Shown in pieces: positions 19,201 to 26,763 of a DNA stretch of 64,000 nt. The position numbers and the translations under genes are program-made. This DNA comes from Roseibium denhamense. GTDB taxonomy: Bacteria; Pseudomonadota; Alphaproteobacteria; Rhizobiales; Stappiaceae. The number at the start of each line of letters is the position of its first letter. Position 1 is the stretch's first letter. The stretch covers positions 62,001 through 126,000 of the forward strand of contig NZ_SMLZ01000115.1 in the NCBI RefSeq assembly GCF_009711415.1, in the 5' to 3' direction. The notes below the pieces were generated by a model, which saw nothing but the letters and a program-made list of their open reading frames with translations, made no database searches and was not told the DNA's origin.

Positions 19201-21075
19201 AGCGTCCTCAGCTTCCAGCGCTGCATCAAGCGACTGAGCCGCAGCCGCTGCCGCCTCATCCTCCACAATGTCTTTTTCGTTCAGGGCGAGCGCATCATCA
19301 TCTTCGGGCGCGCTATCGCTGTCAGCGCTGTCCACCAATGGTGTTTCCGGCTCAGACGATGCGACAGGCTCTGCTGCTGTGGTGTCCTCTTCGACAGTCT
19401 CTTGCTTGTCCTCGTCCTCCGGATCTGCCTCCCGGCGGCTGGTCGCAAAATCCTCGTCAAACGCGGCAAGCGCCGGGCTTAGGGGGACCGCGCGCGTGTC
19501 CTGGACCGCATCCGCCGTACGGCACACACCAAACCCGCGATAGCCTTCAAACAGACGATCCCGGTCAAAGGCAGGCAATGCGGCCATGTCGACTGGGACG
19601 CGCAGATCCGCCCCGGTGACCGGCCAGTTTACGGTCTTGCCGCTCCAGGTGTCGCGACGGTCGAGCGCCCGGGCAATGGTGCCGCGCGGGTCGAGGTCAA
19701 AGCGCTCGGAAACTTCCGCCCAGGACTGACCGACAATATCTGTGGCCTCCGGTCCCAGCACGTCGGAAAACTCGTCCGAAAGGAAGGTGAACCGCTGGTC
19801 GATGTCCATTTTCCAGGCAAAGCGGACCGGCCGGCGGCGCGGCTGGAATACAAAACCGTCGCTGGTGTGGGTTTCGTCCTGCGCCTTGCTGTCAGTATCT
19901 TCAGTGGTGGCGTCCGCGCCAGGCTCTTCTGGTGTGTCCTCTGCCTGTGGATCGGCGGCGGCTGCCTCATCTGACGTATCAACCGGCGGTTCGGCTTCGG
20001 TGCCCTTGGTGCTGTCTGCGGCACGTCCGGCAGCAGTCTGATCTGCGATGGTCAAAGGGGTATTCAGATCGGCGGCCTCAGGACCCGGAGCCTGTTCATC
20101 TACAGTATCAGCACTTGTGTCCGCGGGTGCCGGATCATCGGACGCAGTGATTTCAATGCTTGGCGGCGCATCGTCTTCAACGGGAGCTGAGGACACCGGA
20201 CTGGCCACCGCGTCTTCGTCCAAACTTTCGGTGTCTGGCACGTCGTGTCCGGTCTCAACGCCCGCCGGGTCAAGGTCGATGTGTTCAGATACAGGAACAT
20301 CGGGGACAGAAACATCGGGAGCAGGGATTTCAGGTGCGAAGCCTTCAGGGGCAGCGGTGGCGCGCTCTCCGGCATCCTCGTCATCGGCGCGCACCCACAT
20401 GGAAGCCCCGGCCTCATCCGCTGCGTCTTGAGCGCTTTCCAGGTCTTCTTCAAGCGGGTCATCAGACAGAACGATGATCCTGTGACCCGAGTCCGAACGC
20501 AGCAAAACGCCGTCGTGAAAAGTACCTTCAAGGTCCAGCGGGCCGAACAGGGCCGGCTGGTCTTCCAGGAGCTCGGGATTTTCCGGCACACCGGAAAGAG
20601 CGCCGGCCGTGCTGGCGACCTGGTCCTGGTCGAGCACAAAAACGGTTTGTCCGGTCCCGGCCAGCATGGCCGCGAAACTTGCGACCGGATCCTTGGTCAG
20701 GGCCAGGCCGTTATCGCCGCACACGATCAGGGCCGCGTCATCGCCATTGTCAAGCGTCAGCCGCTTGCACTGGCAGGTCAGCAGCATCACCCGCAGGCCT
20801 TTGTAAAAGCGCAGCCTGTCGATGCTGAAGCGGTCGGTTTGGCCGGAGGCGGCAATGCGCGCGATATGCGGGCGGGCCGGCGAGCGTTCCAATGTTTTCA
20901 GGGCCGCAAGGTCAGACGCCTTGTGCGCGGAGAAGAAAGCAGCCCCTGCGGCATTCGCCCAGAGGATCCTGGACCCGTCAGCGGACCACAACCATGCCGC
21001 ACGTTTGTCATTGATGAGCGGTGCCAGATCACTAAGCGCAGTCATTTCCAAAAATGACAGGATCTGGTTGTCCAT
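16297..21075 (-). CDS. Giant PAS-domain sensor histidine kinase (PdhS/PleC/DivJ-like) with acidic linkers
   Basis: A 1592-residue kinase. N-terminal PAS-like region (about 1-170), a long Asp/Glu/Ala/Pro-rich stretch, a PAS-like block near residues 408-520, a second acidic low-complexity stretch of roughly 500 residues, two more PAS domains (about 1080-1195 and 1218-1340), then HisKA with H1372 in SHEIRTPLNAIIGFSEVM and a HATPase domain ending in TGLGLPLTKALVE. The HisKA sequence is of the PleC/PdhS/CbrA class that acts on DivK in alphaproteobacterial cell-cycle control; that link is family knowledge. No transmembrane helix is seen. Start ATG 21075 has GGAG 7 bases upstream; the longer frame to 21150 lacks a good site. 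Monocistronic and divergent from a phasin gene. Confidence 0.87.
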   Translation of the reverse strand: MDNQILSFLEMTALSDLAPLINDKRAAWLWSADGSRILWANAAGAAFFSAHKASDLAALKTLERSPARPHIARIAASGQTDRFSIDRLRFYKGLRVMLLTCQCKRLTLDNGDDAALIVCGDNGLALTKDPVASFAAMLAGTGQTVFVLDQDQVASTAGALSGVPENPELLEDQPALFGPLDLEGTFHDGVLLRSDSGHRIIVLSDDPLEEDLESAQDAADEAGASMWVRADDEDAGERATAAPEGFAPEIPAPDVSVPDVPVSEHIDLDPAGVETGHDVPDTESLDEDAVASPVSSAPVEDDAPPSIEITASDDPAPADTSADTVDEQAPGPEAADLNTPLTIADQTAAGRAADSTKGTEAEPPVDTSDEAAAADPQAEDTPEEPGADATTEDTDSKAQDETHTSDGFVFQPRRRPVRFAWKMDIDQRFTFLSDEFSDVLGPEATDIVGQSWAEVSERFDLDPRGTIARALDRRDTWSGKTVNWPVTGADLRVPVDMAALPAFDRDRLFEGYRGFGVCRTADAVQDTRAVPLSPALAAFDEDFATSRREADPEDEDKQETVEEDTTAAEPVASSEPETPLVDSADSDSAPEDDDALALNEKDIVEDEAAAAAAQSLDAALEAEDAAPEADTAPEGPASPSPDEGKDTSAAAEAQESVDDLKPAPPATFAGKTFIGSSAAALVGSLAKFTGRPAPKAETPAAPESSGSAPETTGTKTPDPASSDLPAEPDDDAAQANSSTDPEPADAEDQGSEAPGAMLDQKMADADLPAADAGDRGDVSAPAAEDAPVSAPSEDAAAEGDQTALPAEPQDDASAARPDTNPVQPDESAVTAAAEPDAEPKDAPAETVKTETEPTGISGPAPLAPAEIESAVKSLAKTYRTDKKEPRTPTSLLSGDTPQSVEPEPTPRDFFEDPADEPDFDGTADDLLAAAPDAEAPDLEDASADDTAAPEDNPEFEDTQKTDDAAADADEREFFEETAAFEGEEQTAQEEDSAAPDKQAADDRPEDDDRPVTGKVIPLATAVPRVVPVDTSSLSRPERQAFRKIAEALGARLEGDLADWDAPDPEETKTVDDLAAELPPEVPEAGPIDPSLLDRLPIGIAIVHEREVLYGNKALLKLLGYTSQAALREAGGLEALFIDETEDLPDADGMMDGEVDEPMKVRLADGGVRSVDAHMHSVPWNGGRGLMVSITERPSKPQSLEASAPASPNFFAEVRGELESARNQIAEMDTILETATDGVLVLDDKSIIVKANGSAEALFGAGRADMIGAPFTDFLAPESHRAAADYLDGLSRNGVASILNDGREVLGKIPAGGLIPLFMTMGRISATKEDPKYCVVLRDITQWKTAEEELTHAKRQAENASSAKSDFLAKISHEIRTPLNAIIGFSEVMMEERFGAIGNDRYKDYLKDIRTSGSHIMSLINDLLDLSKIEAGKLDLKFAAVSANEIINECVALMQPQANRDRVIIRASLPESVPNVVADPRSLRQIVLNLLSNGIKYNKSGGQVILSTTLETSGEVVMRVRDTGTGMTAKQLAAALEPFRQLHTASRSGGTGLGLPLTKALVEANRASFHIDSTPDQGTLVEITFPTQRVLSE

Positions 21076-21332
21076 AGCTGTGCTCCAAACTTGTCTTTCG
21101 ACACGTGTTGACGGGGGCGCGGCTGCCGGATCTGCCCGCAGTGTTAACACTCCGTTAATACAAGCAATCCCGGACGTCGTCCATGTAAACCATGGCCAGT
21201 AAAGGGCTTACATGAAGGCGTGGTTAATTGGGCCAAGGGTAATTTGCCGGATTGCCATCTGCGTGTTACGAATTTTTGGCAAGTAAAGATCCTGCATGAT
21301 TTTTTCGAGCCTGCCACTGGAGGAGTGCCGAT

Positions 21333-21719
21333 ATGACTACGAACAAGCCCGGTTTCGAGATCCCCGACCAAATGCGCGATTTCGCCGACAAGAGCGTCGA
21401 TCAGGCGCGCAAGGCGTTTGACGATTTCATGGGGGCAACCCACAAGGCAGTGACCAATGTGGAAGACAGTGCCAATGCCATGCAGGCCGGTGCTGCCGAC
21501 GTGAACAAGAAGGCCCTGACCTTTGCCGAGGAACAGGTCAACTCGGCGTTCGAATTCGCCCAGGAGCTTGTGAAAGCGGGCACTGTGGAAGACATGATGA
21601 AGCTGCAGCAGGACTACATGCGCAAGCAGATGGAGACGCTTGGCGAGCAGGCGCGCGAAGTCTCCAATACAGCGACCAAGACGGTCCAGGACGCGGCCAA
21701 GGGCTTTTCGCAAACCTGA
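21333..21719 (+). CDS. Phasin family protein
   Basis: A 128-residue helical protein with the phasin pattern: QMRDFADKSVDQARKAFDDFMGATHKAV, then FAEEQVNSAFEFAQELVKAGTVEDMMKLQQDYMRKQMETLGEQAREV. Phasins coat polyhydroxyalkanoate granules and control their size and number. The ATG at 21333 is preceded by GGAGGAG. A second phasin gene follows 530 bases downstream on the same strand, the interval carrying a compound hairpin repeat and TGC-rich operator-like sites. The two phasins are only distantly alike. Confidence 0.87.
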   Translation: MTTNKPGFEIPDQMRDFADKSVDQARKAFDDFMGATHKAVTNVEDSANAMQAGAADVNKKALTFAEEQVNSAFEFAQELVKAGTVEDMMKLQQDYMRKQMETLGEQAREVSNTATKTVQDAAKGFSQT

Positions 21720-21766
21720 GTGAACCTTGCTCCCGGCGGGCGGCGCGCTGCTCGGTTGTGACGTGG

Positions 21767-21855
21767 TCGAGCAGCGGGTGTTTTGAACGAAACGCCCCGA
21801 CGCTCGAGATCGGCGGGCGGTAATCCGGACCCGGTTTTCCGCCCAAAGCTGATTG
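21767..21855. repeat. Dispersed compound hairpin repeat, copy A (two hairpins)
   Basis: Hairpin 1: TCGAGC (21767-21772) with GCTCGA (21802-21807), the stem continuing through GGGTGTTT and AAACGCCCC. Hairpin 2: GGGCGG (21815-21820) with CCGCCC (21839-21844), flanked by GATCGGC and AAAGCTGATT. The order and words match copy B at 38.70-38.85 kb and, more loosely, copy C at 62.03-62.15 kb. Confidence 0.65.
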
Positions 21856-22110
21856 GATAGGGAGTGATGCGTCTGGCCGCGCCACAGCCGGGTGAGTGCA
21901 TAAAACACATCCGATGAAAGTTGAAAATTGATCGATATGCACTTAAAAAGTGCGTCATTGTGTTTTGTGGGTCTTTGGCAGGCGGTCTGTTCCGGGTCTC
22001 AATTCCGGTGGTGTACTGGTCATGGCTCCAAGGGTTGACGCAATCCTGTCAGCTGCTGTCCGCCGCCGGGCGGACAAAAAAAATCCGGAAACCCGACGTA
22101 AATCTCATTG

Positions 22111-22137
22111 TGCAGTGCAAAAAAATATTGCAATGCA
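22111..22137. promoter_or_regulatory. Paired TGC-N3-GCA sites before second phasin gene (possible PhaR operator)
   Basis: TGCAGTGCA (22111-22119) and TGCAATGCA (22129-22137) are both 9-bp palindromes of the form TGC-N3-GCA, 18 bases apart start to start. PhaR, the alphaproteobacterial regulator of phasin genes, is known to bind CTGC-N3-GCAG-like sites; the match is to the inner core only. They lie 113-139 bases before the phasin ATG, near the expected promoter. Confidence 0.5.
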
Positions 22138-22249
22138 ACATAGGATGCCTTATGTAAGGGCCTGCGGATGACGACAGGGTCCGCCGGACAAGGGTTCGGC
22201 GGGAGTACCAAACACCAATGATCGCATCCGGACTCAAGGAGATGAGATC

Positions 22250-22765
22250 ATGACCGACGCTACAACAACTGAAAAAGCCGCTCCGAAAACCCGTGCGACA
22301 CGCGCAAAGGCAGCACCGGCTGCTCCTGCTGCGTTCCCGGATTTCGAAGCTTTCGCAATGCCGAAAATGGAAGTCCCGGCTATGTTCCGCGAAACCACTG
22401 AAAAAGGCATCGAGAACGCACGGGAAGCTTATTCCAAAATGAAGACTGCTGCTGAAGACGCAACAGACCTGATGGAAGATACATTCGAAACATCCCGTCA
22501 GGGCGTTGTCGAGTTCAACCACAAGGCCGTTGACGCAGCTAAGACCAATGCGGATGCCGCTTTCACCTTCATGAAGGACATCATGTCCGTGAAGACCCTG
22601 GCAGAAGCCATTGAGCTGCAGTCCACCTTTGCACGCCAGCAGTTCGACACGCTGAGCGCCCAGAGCAAGGAAATGCACGAACTGGCCACCAAACTCGGCA
22701 CCGACGTTTCCGCTCCGGTCAAGGAAGCCATGGAAAAGTCTTTCAAGGACCTGAAGGTCAACTAA
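22250..22765 (+). CDS. Phasin family protein
   Basis: A 171-residue phasin. An N-terminal Ala/Lys/Pro-rich stretch (about residues 1-30) leads into an amphipathic helical body: FPDFEAFAMPKMEVPAMFRETTEKGIENAREAYSKM, then a phasin-2-type second half with FTFMKDIMSVKTLAEAIELQSTFARQQFDTLSAQSKEM. It binds the surface of polyhydroxyalkanoate granules. The ATG at 22250 has AAGGAGATGAG upstream. A terminator hairpin follows the stop. Codon use is strongly biased and the ribosome site is strong, which suggests high expression. Confidence 0.9.
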   Translation: MTDATTTEKAAPKTRATRAKAAPAAPAAFPDFEAFAMPKMEVPAMFRETTEKGIENAREAYSKMKTAAEDATDLMEDTFETSRQGVVEFNHKAVDAAKTNADAAFTFMKDIMSVKTLAEAIELQSTFARQQFDTLSAQSKEMHELATKLGTDVSAPVKEAMEKSFKDLKVN

Positions 22766-22804
22766 GGCCTTCACTGCCGAAAAGGCAGTCCTGACAGAAT
22801 GCGC

Positions 22805-22839
22805 AATGCTCGGAGCACACCGCTCCGGGCATTTGCTTT
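22805..22839 (+). terminator. Terminator after second phasin gene
   Basis: AATGCTCGGAGC (22805-22816) pairs with GCTCCGGGCATT (22822-22833) around a 5-nt loop with one T-G pair, followed by TGCTTTT. It is an intrinsic terminator 40 bases after the phasin stop. Confidence 0.8.
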
Positions 22840-22957
22840 TCAACAGCTGAAAATTTTACAAGATTCCGGCTTGCCGCGTTCAAAAAACGAGGGTAGAAGA
22901 CGCGCTAGCCATTGGCGGGCCGGGCAGTTTGCTCCGCGCCAAAGACCATGCCTTTAA

Positions 22958-23034
22958 GCAGACGTAGCTCAGTTGGTTAGAGCGTCGGATTGTGGCTCCG
23001 AAGGTCGGTGGTTCGAATCCACTCGTCTGTACCA
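22958..23034 (+). tRNA. tRNA-His (anticodon GTG), CCA encoded
   Basis: A 77-nt cloverleaf with the D-arm AGCTCAGTTGGTTAGAGC, anticodon GTG at 22992-22994 within a 5-bp stem TCGGA/TCCGA, T-arm with GGTTCGAATCC and an encoded CCA at 23032-23034. The acceptor stem GCAGACG pairs with CGTCTGT, making a G1-U72 wobble, and the discriminator is A73. Most bacterial tRNA-His carry an extra G-1 opposite C73; here neither is present. That is the form reported for a subgroup of alphaproteobacteria such as Caulobacter, where HisRS reads U72, A73 and the anticodon. It stands alone between a phasin gene and a membrane protein gene. Confidence 0.97.
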
Positions 23035-23166
23035 TTCCTGAAAACGTCCCCCAAAAAACTCCAAGCTGGTTGCCGTGCGCATGCCGGACAGGGCCCGCGA
23101 AGCTTTTTAACCTTAAGCTGTTAGTCTCCCGCATCTGCTGCAGTCAAAGGGCATGGGAGATTGGAC

Positions 23167-23682
23167 ATGGCGAAGGAACGGTTGGGGCTTTGGGGACGGC
23201 TGATCCGCTTGCCCGGAAATTTGCTGCTGGCCCTGATCAACGCAACGGCGCTCCTGATCATCGCCGCCTGTGTGCTTGTTCTTCTGGTGCTTCACCGGGT
23301 CGATGAGGCTGGAACACGAGTGGCCGGTGCCGTGACCGGGGCGACCCTCGCCCGGCTGCAGGTCACGCCGGCCGAATTCAAGGAAAATCTGGAAGGTCTG
23401 GACGACCGGTTGAAAGAGATTTCGGACCGGCTGCAAAGCGCAAACCTGCAAGCCGATCCAGCGCTTTTGCGCCAGCTCACTCAACTGAACACCAATCTTG
23501 AGGGCTTGCGCCAGGCAGCCGACGGCATTCGCGCCGCCGGGCCGGACATCACGGCCGCCGCCTTTGAGCAGGCGGGCGAAGTCCTGACCAACAGTCTCTA
23601 CACGCTACGCGGCTGCGGCGTTCCGACCAATGTGGTGATCCCCGAAGACGGAGAGCCGCCATCCGCCGCACAGGCAAGCTGA
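23167..23682 (+). CDS. Single-pass membrane protein with coiled-coil, unknown function
   Basis: A 171-residue protein that I do not recognise. A cytoplasmic start (MAKERLGLWGRLIRLPGN) is followed by one strong membrane helix (about residues 18-45) and a charged heptad-like region (about 65-125, FKENLEGLDDRLKEISDRLQ) suited to a coiled coil, then RGCGVPTNVVIPEDG with a lone cysteine. The ATG at 23167 is chosen over TTG 23161 because GGGAG lies just before it. The closest neighbour upstream is tRNA-His; the downstream gene is convergent. An envelope scaffold role is possible but unsupported. Confidence 0.65.
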   Translation: MAKERLGLWGRLIRLPGNLLLALINATALLIIAACVLVLLVLHRVDEAGTRVAGAVTGATLARLQVTPAEFKENLEGLDDRLKEISDRLQSANLQADPALLRQLTQLNTNLEGLRQAADGIRAAGPDITAAAFEQAGEVLTNSLYTLRGCGVPTNVVIPEDGEPPSAAQAS

Positions 23683-23701
23683 TAAGCTGGACGGCAGGCC
23701 C

Positions 23702-24007
23702 CTATCCCTGAAAAACGTCCGCCCATTCCGGGTGTTTTTGCCGCTGCGCATTCACATAAGGGCAGAGCGGCACGATCTTGATCTTCTTTTCGCGGGCATC
23801 CGCCACAAGCCGCTCGACCAAGGCCTTGCCGATCCCCATTCCCCGCATTGCGTCTGGCACGCCAGTATGGTCCGCAATGATCAGATTTTCGTTCACAACG
23901 GAAAAGGTGAGCTCCGCCGGGTCGGCAATGCCGCTGACAACGGCAACATAGCGGCCTTTCGCACCTTCATGTTCAAGGGTGATGGTTGGTGTCGCAGTGT
24001 CGATCAT
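23702..24007 (-). CDS. GNAT-type N-acetyltransferase (YjdJ-like, small)
   Basis: A 101-residue minimal GNAT protein. The acetyl-CoA loop is visible as MRGMGIGKALVERLVADARE and the end reads KIKIVPLCPYVNAQRQKHPEWADVF, both typical of the small YjdJ/Gtn1-like family whose substrates are not known. The ATG at 24007 has CAGGAGATT upstream. It lies 70 bases behind the pirin gene on the same strand, the gap holding a strong hairpin at 24028-24052, so it may be a weakly coupled second gene of that unit. Confidence 0.83.
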   Translation of the reverse strand: MIDTATPTITLEHEGAKGRYVAVVSGIADPAELTFSVVNENLIIADHTGVPDAMRGMGIGKALVERLVADAREKKIKIVPLCPYVNAQRQKHPEWADVFQG

Positions 24008-24027
24008 TGAAATCTCCTGAAAACTAT

Positions 24028-24052
24028 CCCCCTCTCCGAGGAGGAGAGGGGG
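24028..24052. other. Intercistronic hairpin between pirin and GNAT genes
   Basis: CCCCCTCTCC (24028-24037) and GGAGAGGGGG (24043-24052) form a perfect 10-bp stem with loop GAGGA. There is no T-run on the minus strand, so it may attenuate or process the pirin transcript rather than end it outright. Confidence 0.6.
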
Positions 24053-24077
24053 AGGACAATTTGAGCCTGTTTCCGCT

Positions 24078-24782
24078 TTATGCGGCGAGATCAAACAATA
24101 GGAAATCGGCATTTTCCTGTGCTGTCAGGGAAATGGCGCCGGTGTCCCAAAGGCCAAGGCCGTCACCGGCGGTCAGCGTTTGTCCGTTCACCGACAAGGC
24201 GCCCTTGATCAGCTGGATCCAGACCTTGCGTCCGGCCTTGATGTCGTAGGCAAGGCTGCGGTCGGCCCCGAGAAGGGACGTGTAAAGGTCCACATCCTGG
24301 TGGATGGTAACGGACCCGTCGCGGCCATCCCGCGAGCCGATCAGGCGCAGGGCGTTTTCGCGGCCGTCAGCCGGAAAGGCCTTCTGCTCGTAGCTCGGTT
24401 CGATCCCATCCCGCTCCGGCACGATCCAGATCTGGAGGAAGTGGACCGGGTCCTTGTCCGATGCGTTGTATTCGCTGTGGCGGACACCGGTGCCCGCACT
24501 CATGCGCTGCAATTCGCCCGGACGGATCACCGACCCGGTGCCGAGGCTGTCCTTATGCTCCAGCCCGCCGGACACGACATAGGAGATGATCTCCATGTTC
24601 TGGTGCGGGTGGGCCGGGAACCCGGCGGACGGGGCAACCCGGTCCTCGTTGATGACGCGCAAGGCGCCGAAACCGATATAGTTCGGATCAAAGTAGGAGC
24701 CGAACGAGAAGGTATGCTTGCTTTTCAGCCAGCCGAAATCGGCATCGCCGCGGGCGTCAGAGGCGCGATAAATCTGGTTCAT
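24078..24782 (-). CDS. Pirin family protein (bicupin)
   Basis: A 234-residue cupin protein. The N-terminal cupin carries the metal-binding pattern HPHQNMEIISYVVSG, with later residues H and E around GTGVRHSEYNAS, as in pirins such as YhhW that act as quercetin 2,3-dioxygenase in vitro. The C-terminal cupin is the usual shortened one. The ATG at 24782 starts MNQIYRASDARG; AAGGATCA lies upstream. The physiological role in this organism is unknown; pirins are often stress-linked. Confidence 0.9.
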   Translation of the reverse strand: MNQIYRASDARGDADFGWLKSKHTFSFGSYFDPNYIGFGALRVINEDRVAPSAGFPAHPHQNMEIISYVVSGGLEHKDSLGTGSVIRPGELQRMSAGTGVRHSEYNASDKDPVHFLQIWIVPERDGIEPSYEQKAFPADGRENALRLIGSRDGRDGSVTIHQDVDLYTSLLGADRSLAYDIKAGRKVWIQLIKGALSVNGQTLTAGDGLGLWDTGAISLTAQENADFLLFDLAA

Positions 24783-24874
24783 GAGAGTGATCCTTTCCAA
24801 GTCCTGGCGGGCATGTCCCGCGCTGTTGGGCATAAGATCGTCACAATCACCGTTCTGTACAATGACCCTGGCGT

Positions 24875-25477
24875 TTAACGATTAGTCGTCATTTTGTGAA
24901 CAATCCGAGGGCGGGTGAACGCCTCACCGCTCTCTGCAAGGGCCCGGTTTTCCCTTGCGATGGCTTTCACGCGCGCAGCATCCGGTTTGATGGCCTGGCC
25001 ATTTGGAGCAAAAGCCTTCTTGAATGAAAATGCCCGGACGCTTGGCCCATTGTCCATCAGGTCTTCAAACCGGTTGACCGCCTCGCTCCAGTCTGGCCGG
25101 TGCCCAGCCGGGATCCACCACAGGACAAATTCCGGAATGCCGGGTCTTGCGAGATGCCACATGTTGCCCTGCCGGTAGGCATGTCCATGGTGTCCGTGAT
25201 AGGTCGCCGCCATCAGGACCTCCATCGTTTCCCAAACGGACAACGTGGACGGCGCCCAGCCGTCACCGTTCAGGTTCTCCCAGCATTTGGGAAACACTTG
25301 GGTTCCCCAACTTTCCGGACCGTCCTCGCCGTCATACCCGGAGCGGGCGATGAAGCCGTGGGCGCGGTCCATTTCGGCAAACGCGCCGGGCTCGGCATCA
25401 CGAAACCCCTTGATGGCGTCCGATTGATAGGGCGCGATGAACTGGTTGAAAGTATAAACCGCAAGATGGGCGGGCAT
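24875..25477 (-). CDS. DUF3291 domain protein
   Basis: A 200-residue protein with the features of the DUF3291 family: N-terminal HLAVYTFNQFIAPY, a central W-rich part (SWGTQVFPKCWENLNGDGW, SVWETMEVLMAATYHGHHGHAYRQ), then FVLWWIPAGHRPDWSEAVNRFEDLMDNGPSVRAFSF. The fold resembles dimeric alpha/beta-barrel monooxygenase-like proteins; no reaction is established. The ATG at 25477 has AAAGGAGG upstream. It lies about 90 bases behind, and on the same strand as, the pirin gene, so cotranscription is possible. Confidence 0.8.
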   Translation of the reverse strand: MPAHLAVYTFNQFIAPYQSDAIKGFRDAEPGAFAEMDRAHGFIARSGYDGEDGPESWGTQVFPKCWENLNGDGWAPSTLSVWETMEVLMAATYHGHHGHAYRQGNMWHLARPGIPEFVLWWIPAGHRPDWSEAVNRFEDLMDNGPSVRAFSFKKAFAPNGQAIKPDAARVKAIARENRALAESGEAFTRPRIVHKMTTNR

Positions 25478-25615
25478 TCGGCCTCCTTTTGAACTCGCCC
25501 GGTCTTTTAAACGACCAGCCGCCGGACGAACATTCTCAGCGTGTGGTTTGCTCATTTTTCCGGAATGCGTGTCTTTCCTGCGTCACATTCAATTTGTTCC
25601 TGAAAGGAAAGAGTG

Positions 25616-26512
25616 ATGCGCGCTGGCCTTTTCCGGCAGCATGGCTATTGTCTGGCCGTTTGGAATGGGCGGCAGGGGTGCGCTTTGGAAGATCTTAGCT
25701 TTTTGTCTCTTGGACTGCTGGCATTGGCGCTGCTGGCAACGGGTGTTGTGGCGGGTATCATTGCCGGTCTTCTGGGTGTTGGCGGCGGCATCGTCATTGT
25801 CCCGGTGCTCTACTATATGTTCACCGCCCTTGAGATCGACCCTGGCGTGCTCATGCATGTTGCCGTTGGAACGTCGCTTGCGACAATCCTGGCGACCGGT
25901 ACATCTTCCGCGCGGGCGCATTACAAGCGCGGAAGTGTCGACATGGATCTCCTGAAGCGCTGGTGGTGGGCCATTGCGCTGGGCGTTGTGGCCGGGGCAA
26001 CCCTGGCCGGAAACATTTCCGGCGGCGCGCTCACACTCATTTTCGGGATTGTGGCTTTGGCCGTGGCCGCCAACATGATGATCCGCAAGGACGGCTCCCA
26101 CCTTGCCGACAAACTTCCCGGAACGCCAATTAAGGAAACACTCGGTTTCCTGATCGGCGGCATATCCGTCATGATGGGGATCGGCGGCGGTACGCTCGGA
26201 GTGCCAACCTTGACGCTGTTCAACTATCCGATCCGCAAGGCGGTCGGAACGGCAGCGGCCATCGGCTTGATCATTGCGGTTCCGGGCACGTTGATGTCGA
26301 TCTTCTTCGGCTGGGGTGTGGAGGGCCGTCCGCCCTTCTCCTTGGGCTATGTCAACCTGATCGGCTTTTTCCTGATCATCCCGGCCTCGACCTATGCGGC
26401 CCCGCTCGGCGCGAAGATCGCCCATGCCATCGATCCGTCCAAACTGAAGCTGATATTTGCTCTGTTTCTGGGTTTCACCGGAGCGCGCATGATCTACGAC
26501 GTGATGGTCTAG
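25616..26512 (+). CDS. TauE/SafE family sulfite/anion exporter (TSUP)
   Basis: A 298-residue membrane protein with about eight helices and the duplicated TauE/SafE glycine motifs: GIIAGLLGVGGGIVIVPVLYY in the first half and GGISVMMGIGGGTLGVPTLTLFNYPIRKAVGTAAA in the second. Members export sulfite, sulfoacetate or related anions; the substrate here is unknown. ATG 25616 has AAAGGAAAG just upstream. The TTG at 25685, with AGGGG before it, would start the protein right at the first helix and is a serious alternative. Three hairpins lie downstream of the stop. Confidence 0.85.
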   Translation: MRAGLFRQHGYCLAVWNGRQGCALEDLSFLSLGLLALALLATGVVAGIIAGLLGVGGGIVIVPVLYYMFTALEIDPGVLMHVAVGTSLATILATGTSSARAHYKRGSVDMDLLKRWWWAIALGVVAGATLAGNISGGALTLIFGIVALAVAANMMIRKDGSHLADKLPGTPIKETLGFLIGGISVMMGIGGGTLGVPTLTLFNYPIRKAVGTAAAIGLIIAVPGTLMSIFFGWGVEGRPPFSLGYVNLIGFFLIIPASTYAAPLGAKIAHAIDPSKLKLIFALFLGFTGARMIYDVMV

Positions 26513-26523
26513 CTCATGGCATG

Positions 26524-26663
26524 GCCGGGCAATTTGGGCAAACGGCCCGGCAAAGCAGGCGTCCGCCAGACACAAACCTAAAGGGCCAGGCCGGTTTGGC
26601 CCTGCCCATGCGCGTGCGGCCGGGGGTGGTTTGGGGTCCGCCTGCGAATGGCCGCAACCACCC
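26524..26663. other. Cluster of three intergenic hairpins
   Basis: GCCGGGC (26524-26530) with GCCCGGC (26545-26551); GGGCCA (26583-26588) with TGGCCC (26597-26602); and GGGTGGTT (26624-26631) with AACCACCC (26656-26663). They lie between the TauE/SafE gene and azlC, both on the plus strand. None has a T-run. They could end the first transcript by a Rho-assisted route. Confidence 0.5.
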
Positions 26664-26763
26664 AAACCGCTCATGAGTAGATCAAATCAATTCATTGGAA
26701 AATCAGACGGTTCGGATGTAAAGGTTGCATGAAGCAACTTTTTTCAAGGTGGAACCGGCAACG

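Larger units (their letters stand above)
21720..22249. other. 530-base gene-free interval between the phasin genes
   Basis: No open frame with credible coding character is present. It contains the two-hairpin repeat at 21767-21855, an A+T-rich stretch at about 21,905-22,000 and 22,070-22,150, and the paired TGC-N3-GCA sites at 22111-22137. The promoter of the second phasin gene probably lies here. Confidence 0.6.
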
